Part shown: positions 21,104-32,400 of the stretch, in pieces
How positions within the stretch are numbered: position 1 is the first letter of the stretch
Layout of the letters: every line of letters starts with the position of its first letter
Source: Stropharia rugosoannulata
Lineage: Eukaryota > Basidiomycota > Agaricomycetes > Agaricales > Strophariaceae
Reading direction: 5' to 3'
NCBI GenBank assembly: GCA_028532985.1
Contig: JANCIK010000003.1
Location: forward strand, 10,001-74,000
Length of the DNA: 64,000 nt
The notes under the pieces: model-generated
Seen by the model: only the letters and a program-made list of their open reading frames with translations
Database searches by the model: none
What the model was told of the DNA's origin: nothing
Made by a program: the position numbers and the translations under genes

Positions 21104-24100
21104 TTTAATATTTATACAAGAACCTGCTTGGCAGACTGTAAGATCCGCCCCATCAACGTCTAATCCAGATGGTGATGATGTTACCGGCGCACCGCGCAAC
21201 CCTAACTGGGTTCCAATGGTACGCCCCCCTGACAGTGAAGGCCCCCCTCGGGTCATGGCTTATGTCGCTAGTCGACTGTCCACACTACGTCCCACGATGA
21301 GATCTGACTTGATCAATCACCGTGATTTACTCCTTGTCTCCCTTTTCCACCAGGGGGCATCGTTTAATCTACTCAATGTGTACAACGACGAGCGCCACTC
21401 TGCGGTTCGCCTCCTCGACAACCTTAATCTCCCCATCGACCTATGCTACATGGGCGGGGACTTCAACTGTCACTCTCGTGAATGGGATCCTAATGTCCCT
21501 CATCACAGGAGTGCTGCTGACCGGTTGCTTGACATGGCTTCCACCTTCACTCTCAGCTTGGGCCGCTTCCGCAACCCAGGCCCTACTTTTGTTTCGCGTA
21601 ATGCGAGACTTACCCCATCAGTCATAGACCTGATGTTCATCCCGACTTCTGACTCACTCACTTGCCTCATTGAGCGAGTCGAAGATCTCAAACTGGCCTC
21701 TGATCACTGCCCTTTAGCGGTGTCATTGCCCCTATCTCTTATTATTTCGGATACCCTCCGTAAATCTATCAAACCAGGATCGGAGGCTGAAGAGGCCTTT
21801 CTCTCTGACATCATGGAAGCAATAAGCGCGCTTAGCTGTGCTATTGCCACTCTGGCTCAGGTGGACGCGTGTGCTTCGGCTATCGCTGATGCCTTCTCCA
21901 CAGCATGGAATAAACATGCTATTGAGGCCCGTATTGTCCCTCACTCCAAACCCTGGTGGGATTGGGGATGCCAAGACGCCCTTGATTTGTACAAAGTGGA
22001 TCACTCTGCTACAAATTGGAGAAAATTCCGCGCTAACACCAGACGCGCTAAACGTGCTTTCTTTGATAACCGTATCAAGGAAATCTCTGAATCTAAGAAA
22101 CGCCCGTGGGATCTCATGAATTGGATCCAACAGCGTAAAAATCCCCCTTGTGAGTCCATCCTCTATAATGGTACTCCATGTCACGATCTCCCAGACCTCT
22201 GGGATGCACTCCACAACACATACAACGCGGCTTCCGATCGTGTTTGTGATGTTTCTATCCTTGAAGAAATGGACCAGGTCCCTGTGAGGGAATGGGTCAA
22301 CTTCTCTCAGCTAGAACTGACTGACGCACTTGTGTCTTGTTCTAACAATTCATCTCCTGGGCCTGACCATGTCACATGGCGGCACTTGAAAAGGATCATT
22401 TGCAATGACGCGTGTCGCAGTGTGATCCTAGCGTTGGCCAATGGGTGCATTCGTGCGTCCCATTGGCCTAAACATTTCAAGGAATCGGTTTCTGTGGTTA
22501 TTCCTAAACCCAATAAACCTTCCTATACTACCCCAAAGGACTTCAGGCCCATCGTCCTCCTGAATACCCTTGGGAAACTCCTCGAAAAGCTTCTTGCCAA
22601 TCGCTTCCAGTTTGATATGATCAAACTTGACCTTGTCCACCCGAACCAGTTTGGCGGTATCCGCCAGTGTTCGACGGAAGATGCAGGAGTCTACCTCACC
22701 CATCTCGTTCGCGCGGGATGGGCCAGGGGACTCAAAACCAGTGTGGTGGCCTTTGACATCGCACAGTTTTTTCCATCGCTTAACCATGACTTCTTGTTGG
22801 CGACACTTGCAAGGCTTGGCTTTCCTCACTTAGTGACGAAATTCTTTGCCTCCTACCTTGTTGACAGAGTTACATCGTACCTCTGGAACAATTACTCGTC
22901 TGGTCCTAAACAGGCGGATGTTGGGTGTGGCCAAGGCTCCGCCCTCTCCCCCGTTTTATCCTCCATCTACATATCTCCCATTATGAAGATATATGATCTT
23001 CGAGCCGTGAATGTAGACACGACGCTCCTATCTTTCGTTGATGATGGTACCCTAGTCACTCAATCGGGTAATCTGGGCACCAACAACATTATTCTCAAGG
23101 CTGGCTACGCCTACCTTGTCGACCTATTTACTGCCGCTGGACTTCATATGGAACATAACAAGTCTGAGCTTTTCCACTTCTCTCGGTCGAGAGACGGCTT
23201 CAATCCTCCTCTGGACACTGGGTTCGCCCCGTTCACTGGAAACACCCCTCTTACCCCTAAGCCCATTTGGCGCTACCTGGGATTCTTCTTCGATCGTGAG
23301 CTTAGATTTCACGAACACGTCCGTTTCTACTCTACCAAAGCACTGACCACAGTGAAAGCCATGGGCATGCTTGGCAATTCAGCTAGAGGCTTATCTCCTA
23401 AACAGAGACGCCTCCTCTACCGGTCATGCGTCCTACCCATTGCGACGTATGGCTATAAGCTCTGGTACTACAAGTCTGCCCCCATGGAGGGCATCTTGAA
23501 GAACCTTACTAGCATGCAGCACAGAGCAGCTGTATGGATCACAGGTGCTTTTCGCACCTCACCAACTGGCGGCGTTCAAGCCATCGCTGGCCTTATGCCT
23601 ATTCACCTCCACCTTCGTAAACTTAGACTTCGGTCGGTTTACCGCGTGGCAACTCTGTCGGACACCCATCCTACAAGATCCCTACTAGCGGATCCATATG
23701 CCAAGAATAGTGACCCCCACTACCATGCCTTATATCGCATCCCTGAGTGCGTTCGTGAGAAGCTCAGGGGCAGTATCCCCGATATCCAAATCGACCTTCC
23801 TTTCATGACTGAGATTTTCTCCCCGTGTGCAGACGAGGCTCAGCCAGGAAAGCGGCTCTTGGATTTATTTCCCAACCGCATACATTTCCGTCCTAGATCT
23901 GATTATGTCCCTGTTGAACACAAGGATGTATCTGATTTTGACGGTGACCTAGTCGCGTACCACGAGTGGATTCGCCTCCACATCGAAAATGCGCGTCATA
24001 AACATTATAACTCCATCCGCAAGAAAGCAGAGGAGATACATGACGCAATCTTGATTGGCACGGATGCTTCGGTTCCTGCCAGCAAGTTGCACCAAGCCCT

Positions 24101-24836
24101 CGCGGGCGCGGTGCTATATCAAAACGGCGTACGCATTGATGATGTCAAATATGTCGCCGGTAAGGTCCTCGCCCCTGATGCAGAGCTTGCAGCCATTCGT
24201 TACGCTATTGTCCGTGCTCTGCAACGGGACAACTGCACTAACATACATTTATTCACGGACTCTCTATCTGCTGCTAAGAGAGCCCTTGATCCATCCATCC
24301 ACTCAGGCCAAGGTCATTCCTTGGCTGTCTGCCGTGTCTTAGGCGAATGGTTCTCCAAGGACCCATCGCACTCCATTACATTCGTCGATGTCCCATCCAA
24401 ATCCGAATGGGGTATTCATCATGAAGCTCACCTTTTATTAAAGGCCCAACCCCGGGTACTCGGCAGGTACCAGGATTCTTCCTTGGACAGTTGCCGCAAA
24501 GCGGTTGCTGACCAACAATTACGGGCCTGGCGTCAACTGTTCTTTCGAGATACAGATCACGCAGGACATAATTTCCTCCAGCTCGACTCTATCGACGGTG
24601 AACATCGCATCAAGCCATCATACGCCAAGGGCGGATCATGGCTTTCATCCTGTGGGGACTCTATCTCTCTCACATTGCGCATGACCCGGTGCCTACTAGG
24701 GCATGCGCCCATCGGTGCTTATTTTAAGCGCTTTAATATTGACGAAAAATTCTCCTGTGACTGTGGGGTCCTCCTCCAGACCAGGCAACACCTGTTTGAG
24801 TGCCCTTTACTCAAGCATTCGTACGATGGCGTCCCG
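21104..24836 (+). CDS. LINE polyprotein fragment: endonuclease, RT, RNase H
   Basis: Open from the insertion point. An APE-type endonuclease runs from FIQEPAWQTVR through YMGGDFNCHSREWDPNV to LASDHCPLAV; the first domain strands are missing. Reverse transcriptase follows: KDFRPIVLLNTLGKLLEKLL, VVAFDIAQFFPSL, GCGQGSALSPVLSSIYISP and the active-site loop LLSFVDDGTL (FVDD instead of the common FADD). An RNase HI domain (LIGTDASVPAS, DAELAAIRYAIV, HLFTDSLSAAKRA) and a CDCG...RQHLFEC zinc segment come next. The frame resumes at 38216 and ends 27 codons later at TAA 38294-38296. No stop interrupts it, so it is a young insertion. Confidence 0.85.
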
Positions 24837-25367
24837 TGTTACAAAACTCGTACTATCTTTTCCTTCACCTTTATCTTATCGCGATATGATCCTTTCATCT
24901 TATCATATCGCCTCTGCCTTACTTTACTTAAGCGAACAATCTCGCGCTTGTATTACTACCTACTACATTCTCGTCAAGAGAGAGAACAACTACTAGTTCT
25001 CTCTCCCGCGCTCGTGGAACCCCATCCCACACCCGTGGCAAAGGAACCCGAGCATTACTTACTTCTCGCCACGATACTCGTCCCCTTTGGACTCCGTGTG
25101 CGCGCATAACTATTTATAACATATGTCGATAGGTATATAAGATGTAGTAGATACCGAACTAACTCTCCAGTTAGTTCTTTGAGAATTATACCTCTTATAC
25201 CTTTCTCTGACTTAGGGCTCATAAGTCAGCTAACTCTCTCTTCACGACTCTGTCTTTGCACCTTGCAGAGACATTCGTCAAGAGATTACCTCGAACCTTT
25301 GACTGGACGATCAAGAGATTAGATCGATTGACTAGGACTTATAGGCTTTGCCTTCGAAGTCCTAACA
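24837..25367 (+). repeat. Gypsy 5' LTR with promoter
   Basis: Contains TATATAA at 25134-25140 and, about 30 bp downstream, a hairpin GAACTAACT-CTCC-AGTTAGTTC (25156-25177). The right arm plus TTT (25169-25180) is the predicted transcript 5' end because it pairs with the primer site next to the LTR. Confidence 0.85.
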
Positions 25368-25379
25368 AAAGAACTAACT
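25368..25379 (+). promoter_or_regulatory. Self-priming primer-binding site
   Basis: AAAGAACTAACT directly abuts the LTR end. It is the exact 12-nt reverse complement of AGTTAGTTCTTT at 25169-25180 in the LTR, about 30 bp below the TATA box. In Tf1/sushi elements the first bases of the RNA fold back on a PBS at this position and are cleaved to make the primer. No tRNA 3' end (TGG...) match is present. Confidence 0.75.
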
Positions 25380-25527
25380 CCCTTATTGTTGCGAGTCCCA
25401 CCTCGTAACACTCCGATACAACGACACCACGGCAACCAGACCCTGGACCAGCAGATCGACAACCCCGACTGAGTCAACTAGAACCTCAGAGTCATACTCG
25501 ACAGAACCAGACAGATTCCTACCAAAC

Positions 25528-26721
25528 ATGGAAGGAGAAGGACCTATGTTCGAACAGCCCGCTGAACAAACACCACCACCGCCCATCACAGCTGAATTCC
25601 TGGAACAATGGCGCCGGGCAAACGAATTAATGGAAACAAGAACTCGCGAACTAGAAGAAAGGGAGCGAAGATTGGCTGAGGCAACAATAGCCAGGACCCA
25701 GGCGGAAGCCATCCGTCCCGAAAAAGAAGACAAGGTGAAGATACCCTTGTTTAACGGAGCTCCAGAAAAATGTCGCGAATTCCTCATTAACTTGAGACTC
25801 CACTTCGCATCAAACCCTGGAAGATACACCGACAGCGCCTCAAAGATTATTTTCGCCCTCAGGCATATGCAGGACGGAACTGCAGGACCATGGAAAAACA
25901 ACTACATCGCCCAGAACACAACCGTACTCGACAACCTCGTCATCAGCGACTCGTACGCACACTTCAGGGACAAAATCGAGGCGGCGTTCGCAGGAACTAA
26001 GCTCAAGCTAGATGCCGAGCAGAAACTGAGGGAACTCAGACAAGGACCCATGCCAATCCAGGAGTTCATCACGAAATTCGAAATCCTGACCGACCAAGCC
26101 AGGATCACCGACAACGGAAGAAAAGTTGATCTCTTTTGCAAAGCGCTTAACCCCGCCGCTTGGAAGAAACTCCTCTTCCACGAATCCCCACCCGAAACCT
26201 ACTCTGAATGGAAGGAGCGATCCATCAGACAGGAGCGCAATTACAAACAAGCGCGTGAACGAATGAACGAGGTCAAACATATGACCTATAAACGAACAAA
26301 CAGCGGCGGATACAAGCCCGCCAGGGACCCTTTTGCTATGGATGTTGATGCCATCGAGGTCAAGAAGACCAGGGAACAGAATGAAGAGAAGGCCGTCGCT
26401 GCCCTCTCCTTCGCAGAACGAGGAGAACTCCTCCGCAAAGGAGCATGCTTCAATTGCAAACAGACCGGGCATCTTGCGAAAGACTGCCCAAAGAAAGCCT
26501 CGACCTCCAACGCGAACCGAACCACCAAACCATGGTGGAACAACGACAAAAAGGAAACCCCAAAGAAAGCCGAACAACCGCGGAAGTTCAATTTCAACTC
26601 CGCCAAGAAATTCATCAACCAGATGGAATGGGAAAACGAAAAAGACGCCACTGCATTTTTCAAAGAATGCGCCAAAATAGCGACTGCTGCACCAGACTCC
26701 GACGACGAACAGGATTTTTGA
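25528..26721 (+). CDS. gag: Gypsy Gag
   Basis: 397 aa from ATG 25528. An N-terminal coiled coil (LMETRTRELEERERRLAEAT) precedes the retrotransposon Gag capsid region (IPLFNGAPEKCREFLINLRL, MQDGTAGPWKNNY, ELRQGPMPIQEFITKFEIL). A CCHC knuckle CFNCKQTGHLAKDC follows, then a basic linker and an acidic tail. It ends at TGA 26719-26721, immediately after GATTTTTGA. Pol lies in the -1 frame, so the T-run at the stop is a candidate shift site. The copy is full length for the family. Confidence 0.9.
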   Translation: MEGEGPMFEQPAEQTPPPPITAEFLEQWRRANELMETRTRELEERERRLAEATIARTQAEAIRPEKEDKVKIPLFNGAPEKCREFLINLRLHFASNPGRYTDSASKIIFALRHMQDGTAGPWKNNYIAQNTTVLDNLVISDSYAHFRDKIEAAFAGTKLKLDAEQKLRELRQGPMPIQEFITKFEILTDQARITDNGRKVDLFCKALNPAAWKKLLFHESPPETYSEWKERSIRQERNYKQARERMNEVKHMTYKRTNSGGYKPARDPFAMDVDAIEVKKTREQNEEKAVAALSFAERGELLRKGACFNCKQTGHLAKDCPKKASTSNANRTTKPWWNNDKKETPKKAEQPRKFNFNSAKKFINQMEWENEKDATAFFKECAKIATAAPDSDDEQDF

Positions 26722-26738
26722 AAAGGAGAAATAGCTCA

Positions 26739-29168
26739 ATGTATGTTTCTCCGGATTTTTTAATTCACAATGTACAAGTAGATAGGGAACGAAAACACAC
26801 GACTTTACCCATAAAATTCCCTATCGAAAGTATGAGTGATAAAATCATTGAAAATAACGCCCTCGTCGACTGCGGAGCGGAAGGATCGTTTATCGATCAA
26901 AATTACGTGCGAAAGAATAAAATCAAGACGACAATGCTGGACCAACCCCTCAAAGTGCGGAACGTGGACGGAACACCGAACAAACGAGGGACCATCAGAC
27001 ATAAAGCAGTACTAACATTTACAGCGCTAGGACGGACATTCACAGAGGAATTCTTCGTTACGGGACTCGGCCGACAGGACATAATTCTAGGACACCCATG
27101 GCTTAACAAATACAACCCAGACATCAATTGGGTTACGGGAGAAATTTCCTGGAGACAGGATAAGACAACTACGACAACTGACAACGGACAAACTGGCAAC
27201 AAACGGGAACTATTGGAAACAGTCATCCAGACTGCGACACTTGATCACTCAGAAGCGGAAACATGGATACGTGCTAAGACTATCATCTCCCATGAACTGG
27301 CAAAAGATGACAAACCGGCTAAACCGCTTGAAGACATGATACCAGAAGAATACCATGATTTTCTGGACATCTTCAGAAAACAAACGGCTGATCGACTACC
27401 GGAGAGAAAACCCTGGGATCACAAGATCGAACTAAAGGACACCTTCGAACCCAAGTCATTTAAAATCTACCCGTTGAATCCTCGAGAAGAGGAAGAAACT
27501 CGTAAATTCATCGACGAGAACCTGGCAAAAGGATACATCAAACCGTCCAACTCACCTATGGGATCCCCCTTTTTCTTCGTCGGGAAGAAAGACGGAAAGC
27601 TGCGACCCTGCCAGGATTACAGGTATCTAAACAACCACACGGTAAAAAACGCGTACCTGCTCCCACTGATCTCGGACTTGCTGGACAAACTGAAAGGCGC
27701 CAAATGCTTTACGAAATTGGATCTCCGCTCTGGGTACAACAATATACGGATACACGACGGAGACCAATGGAAAGGGGCCTTCACCACGAAATTCGGCCTA
27801 TTCGAACCGGAAGTAATGTTCTTCGGAATGTGCAACTCACCCGCGACCTTCCAGGCCATGATGGACAACCTGTTCCGAGAACCCCTCAGAAAGAACTACG
27901 TCATCATCTACATGGACGATATTCTGATCTTCGCCCAAACTAAGGAAGACCTTGAGCGGTATACGCGAATGGTGCTAGAAATCCTGAAGGAAAACGACCT
28001 ATATCTCAAACCAGAGAAATGCGAGTTCGAAGTAAAGCGACTTGAGTATCTCGGGATGATCATCTCAGAAGGACAGATAGCCATGGACCCTAAGAAAGTC
28101 GCCGGTTTACTAGAATGGCCAACCCCGACAACCGTAAAACAAGTACGATCCTTCCTAGGATTTGGAAACTTTTACAGGAAATTCATCCGTCATTACTCCG
28201 AGATAGCACGACCGCTCAATGAACTCCTCAAAAAGGACAAGAAATTCGAATGGACGGAAGAAATGGAACAAGCGTTCATGGAACTCAAGAAGCGCTTTAC
28301 TGAACAACCGGTGCTTACCATGCCAGACCAAACCAGGCCGTTCATCATTGAATCAGACGCATCAAAATACGCTAGTGGTGCCGTCCTCATGCAACTGGAC
28401 ACCAACGGACAAAAACATCCATGCACGTTCATCTCAAAAACCTTCTCTCCAACGGAAAGGAAATACGAGATATACGACAGGGAATTACTGGCAATCATCC
28501 GCGCGCTATCGGAATGGAGACACTACGTAATGGGAGGACCTCACAAACTATTAATCCTCTCAGACCACAAAAATCTCACGTACTATCGCACCCCTCAGAA
28601 ACTAAACGGACGACAGGCACGATGGCTACTGCTTCTATCGCAATATGACTTCGAAATGAAACACACTCCAGGAACCCAGATGATACAGTCAGACGCGCTA
28701 TCCAGAAGACCGGACCACATCCCGAAGAATGACGAGAACGACAAAAAGGTTACTATGCTGCCGGGAGATCTATTTGCAAGGTTGATTGAATACCGAAACG
28801 AGGCGCTATCAAAATTATCCATACGACAACTTAGCCTCGACAAAGAGATCGAAATCAACTACATAGATCTGGAACTCCAAGACGAAATCTCCCAGGCGCT
28901 GACAACCGACGACTTCGCCCACAGGATTATCGATTTAATCAACGATCCCACCGGAAAAGGAGCAAAAGAAGTCCCAGAATGGATGCTCGAACAAAGCAGT
29001 AGCGAAAAAGGATTGTTCTACCAAGAAAAGCAGTACATACCCGATAACCTGCTGCTCAGAAGGAAAATCACTCAACGCTACCACGACAACCTAACCGCGG
29101 GACACCCGGGAGAAACTGAAACGCTCAACAACGTAAGGGACATATATTGGTGGCCAGGGATGGCGGTA
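26739..29168 (+). CDS. pol: Gypsy Pol N-terminal part (protease, RT, RNase H, integrase start)
   Basis: Begins at ATG 26739, 17 nt after the gag stop, or by -1 frameshift from gag. Protease: VDCGAEGSFIDQNY. RT: KKDGKLRPCQDYRYLN, TKLDLRSGYNNIRI and YVIIYMDDILIFAQ with intact YMDD. RNase H: FIIESDASKYASGAVL, YEIYDRELLAIIRALSEWRH and LSDHKNLTYY. The integrase finger starts HDNLTAGHPGETETLNNVRD and is cut after WWPGMAV by the copia element. The missing part continues at 34409 in the same frame. Excised, Pol would be 1,195 aa. Confidence 0.9.
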
Positions 29169-29479
29169 TGTAAGAATAGCCTCAGCTCGTTGCCTCGAAG
29201 AGGGTGCAAACGACTGAGGTGTAGCAGATTTGTACACTTCATTATATACTAGAAAAGAAAAGAATAAGTGCTCGAAAAGAGCATACAAAAGTAGAAGGAA
29301 ACATGTAACAGTCAGAGTTTTTAAGTAGTTATTGACATGTAGTTAAATAGCTAGTAATCGAGGCTAGCAATTGCATATGTGACGAGAATACCAAAATATA
29401 CCTTTGACACAGAAAGAACTCCGCGTGGCGGCGGCAATCCTCGTGTCGTTATTTGTCCTTGCCTCTCGGAATTCCAACA
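29169..29479 (-). repeat. Copia 3' LTR
   Basis: On the minus strand it runs TGTTGGAATTCC...CTATTCTTACA. It is identical by eye to 34093-34403. The polypurine tract abuts it at 29480. Confidence 0.93.
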
Positions 29480-29486
29480 CTCCCCC

Positions 29487-32400
29487 TCAAATCGACACGA
29501 GCCCAAGTTCACGTGCGAAATGTTTGACTTTCGGGGAAGGCAGTGCCTTAGTAAGCGTGTCAGCAACCATCTCGTCCGTAGGGCAATACACAAGACGAAG
29601 GGATCCGTTCTCGACGATCCAGCGGATAAAATGGAAGCGGATGTCAATGTGTTTCGTGCGTGCGTGATATTGATGATCTTTTGTAAGAGCGATGGCTGAT
29701 TGGTTGTCTGAAAATAGAGTTGTAGCTGCCAGAGATGTGTCGTAAATTTGGGATATAAGGGAACGAAGCCAAAGTGCTTCCTTAGCCGCATATGTTGCCG
29801 CAACATACTCGCTTTCCGTGGTTGACAGTGAAATAATTTCCTGGCGTTTAGCAGACCAAGAAACAGCTCCGCCGTGCAATAAAAATGCGTAGCCAGAAAT
29901 AGCGTGCCTATCTTCGGCCATATTCCCATCGGCATCCGCGTAACCGGTTAATTCTGTCGCCTGAGAGCCGTATGTAAGCCAAAGATCAATAGTCCCCTTT
30001 AAGTACCGAAAAATCCGCTTAACAGCAGTCCAATGCGCTTCGCCAGGATTGCGTGAATATCTCGAGACAGTCTGAACAGCATAAGCAATATCTGGGCGCG
30101 TACCCTGCGCTGCGTACATGAGAGATCCAACAGCCTCGTGGTATGGCACGTGCCGCATTTTTGCTATTTCTTCCGTGGTAGATGGGCTTTGCGCAGTCGA
30201 AAAATGAATATTTGTTTCCATTGGGATGGAAACAGGCCGTAAATCCGCAAGATTATATCGCGTGAGTATAGAGTTAATGTAGGAACGTTGTGAGAGATGT
30301 ATGGAGTGCCGTTCTCGATCACGGCGCACCTCGATGCCCAAAATCCAGTGAATTTCGCCCAAGTCCGTGATGTCCACGTGCCGCGTGATGCTGAGTTTGA
30401 AATCAGTGATGAGATCGTTTGTTGATCCCACAATGGTACAGTCATCAACATGCACCAGTACCACCATGAAGTCTCCGTCGCCACGTCTCCTGAAGAACAC
30501 AGCCTGGTCCACCTCGCACCTAGTAAATCCTAGCTCCTTCACCATGATCTCGACCAGCCTCTGATACCACCTCCTCCCAGATTGCTTCAAGCCATATAGG
30601 GTTTTCTTCAACCTGCAAACCATGCCAGAAGATGAAGGGGATGGGTAACCGGGGGGCTGCTGCATGTATATGATTTCGTCTGAGGTGAGTACCCCATTTA
30701 AATAAGCCCCTTTAATGTCGATTTGATGAATCTCGTGGTCCTCTGCAGCCGCAATTGCAAGGACAGTCCGGATAGAAGATAGACGCGCCACGGGCGCAAA
30801 TGTATCGAAATAATCGACCCCTGGAACCTGCGAGAACCCCTGCGCGACCAGACGCGCCTTGTACCTCACGACATTCCCTGCCGCATCCTTCTTGGCCCGA
30901 AAAACCCACTTCGAGCCTACAATGTTGGCGTTCTTGGGTGCGTTGACTAGCTCCCATGTTCCTGCAGTTCGTAGTGCCGACAGTTCCTCCTGAATAGCCG
31001 CCTCCCACAGTGGCCAATCCGGCCGCGCCTGTGCATCGGTAAGTGACGTAGGCTCGAGCGCCTCGACCTCGCTGATCTCGGCTGCCATAGCATATTCCTC
31101 CACAAAATCCACGGCCATCGAGACTTCAGCTAGCTCGGTCATGGGCACGGAGTCTGCAGTGTTGGAGTCAGCGCTCACACTCGAGACCTGCTCTGGCGTA
31201 GATGGCAATTGAATGCCCGTTGCGACTAGCTTCCCGGCCCCTTGTCCCATGGTACCACGCCCTTCAAGCACATCCTGTACGCGCTGCGACGGTTTGCGAA
31301 TGCGTTTGGATCGCTTCGGGTCCTCGGCGGGCTCCTCAAGCTTTGTCGAGTGTTCTGGGGGTGCCGTGGATGCTCTGGAAGCAGCTGGTGCTGTCGGATT
31401 CGAGGTATGTTTGTCAGCATCCATCTCGAGCATTATCGGCGGCTGATGTGGCTCCCCCTCGAGATGAGGGGCTGACAGTGCTCCCGTCTTGTCGTAGTAG
31501 ACGTTCCGTTCCACAGAGACAGTACCCTTTTCCGGCCAGTATACCCTCACGCCCTTTGAGTTCTCATCAATGCCCATCCACCTGCCCTGCCGTACCCGTC
31601 CTCCCAGCTTTGTACCGCCCTCAACCCGTACCCAGACCTTCTCGCCCCACTCCCGAACCTTGCTGAGGTCGGGCTTCTTTCCGTAAGCAGCTTCGTATGG
31701 CGTCTTGCCGTCAACAGCCTTAGTCGAAGTGCGATTGAGTAACCACACTACGTGCTGCGCTGCCTCGGCCCAGAGAGATTTCGGAAGGCTGCTGGCATGC
31801 AACAATGCGCGCACGCGCTCCATGATGACTCGGTTTCGCCGCTCCGCAACGCTGTTATGCTGTGGGGTGTCGTGAACAGTGCGCTTCGCATGCGTGCCGC
31901 GTTTCTTGAGATGAAGTGTGAATTCCTTCCCCTCATACTCGCCGCCCCGATCAGAGTGCAATATCTTGATCTTCACGCCATGCTGTGTGTCCACCCAGGC
32001 CTCGTACTCCTTGTATGAGTTGAAGGTCTCCGATTTCTTCTTCAAGAAGTCAATGTTGGTGAGTCGAGTTTTGTCATCTGTGTAGGTGATGTAATAACGC
32101 TTTCCGCCCTTCGTGCGTATAGGTGCTGGTCCCCAGAGATCAGAGTGTATCTCGCCGCCAAATTCGGCCGCACGCTCCCCCTCGCGCTCACGAGAGACAG
32201 GCTTTCTCGTAGCCTTCGCGTACACACAGGACTCGCAGAAGAAAGGCTCGCCGGCTGGGGTGTCCTCAAGACGAACTCCAGTCACAAACTTGTTGGCAAC
32301 AAGCCGTTGCGCAACCACAGGTGAGATATGGCCCATTCGTCGGTGAAACTGATCCAACGTGATAGTATCCACCGCATTTACAATGTCGCCTTCCATCGTG

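Noticed and set aside
20577..25109. A 1,510-codon open frame as one gene
   Set aside because: It is gypsy integrase, LINE polyprotein and gypsy 2 LTR read through in one frame by chance. The joints coincide with target-site duplications.
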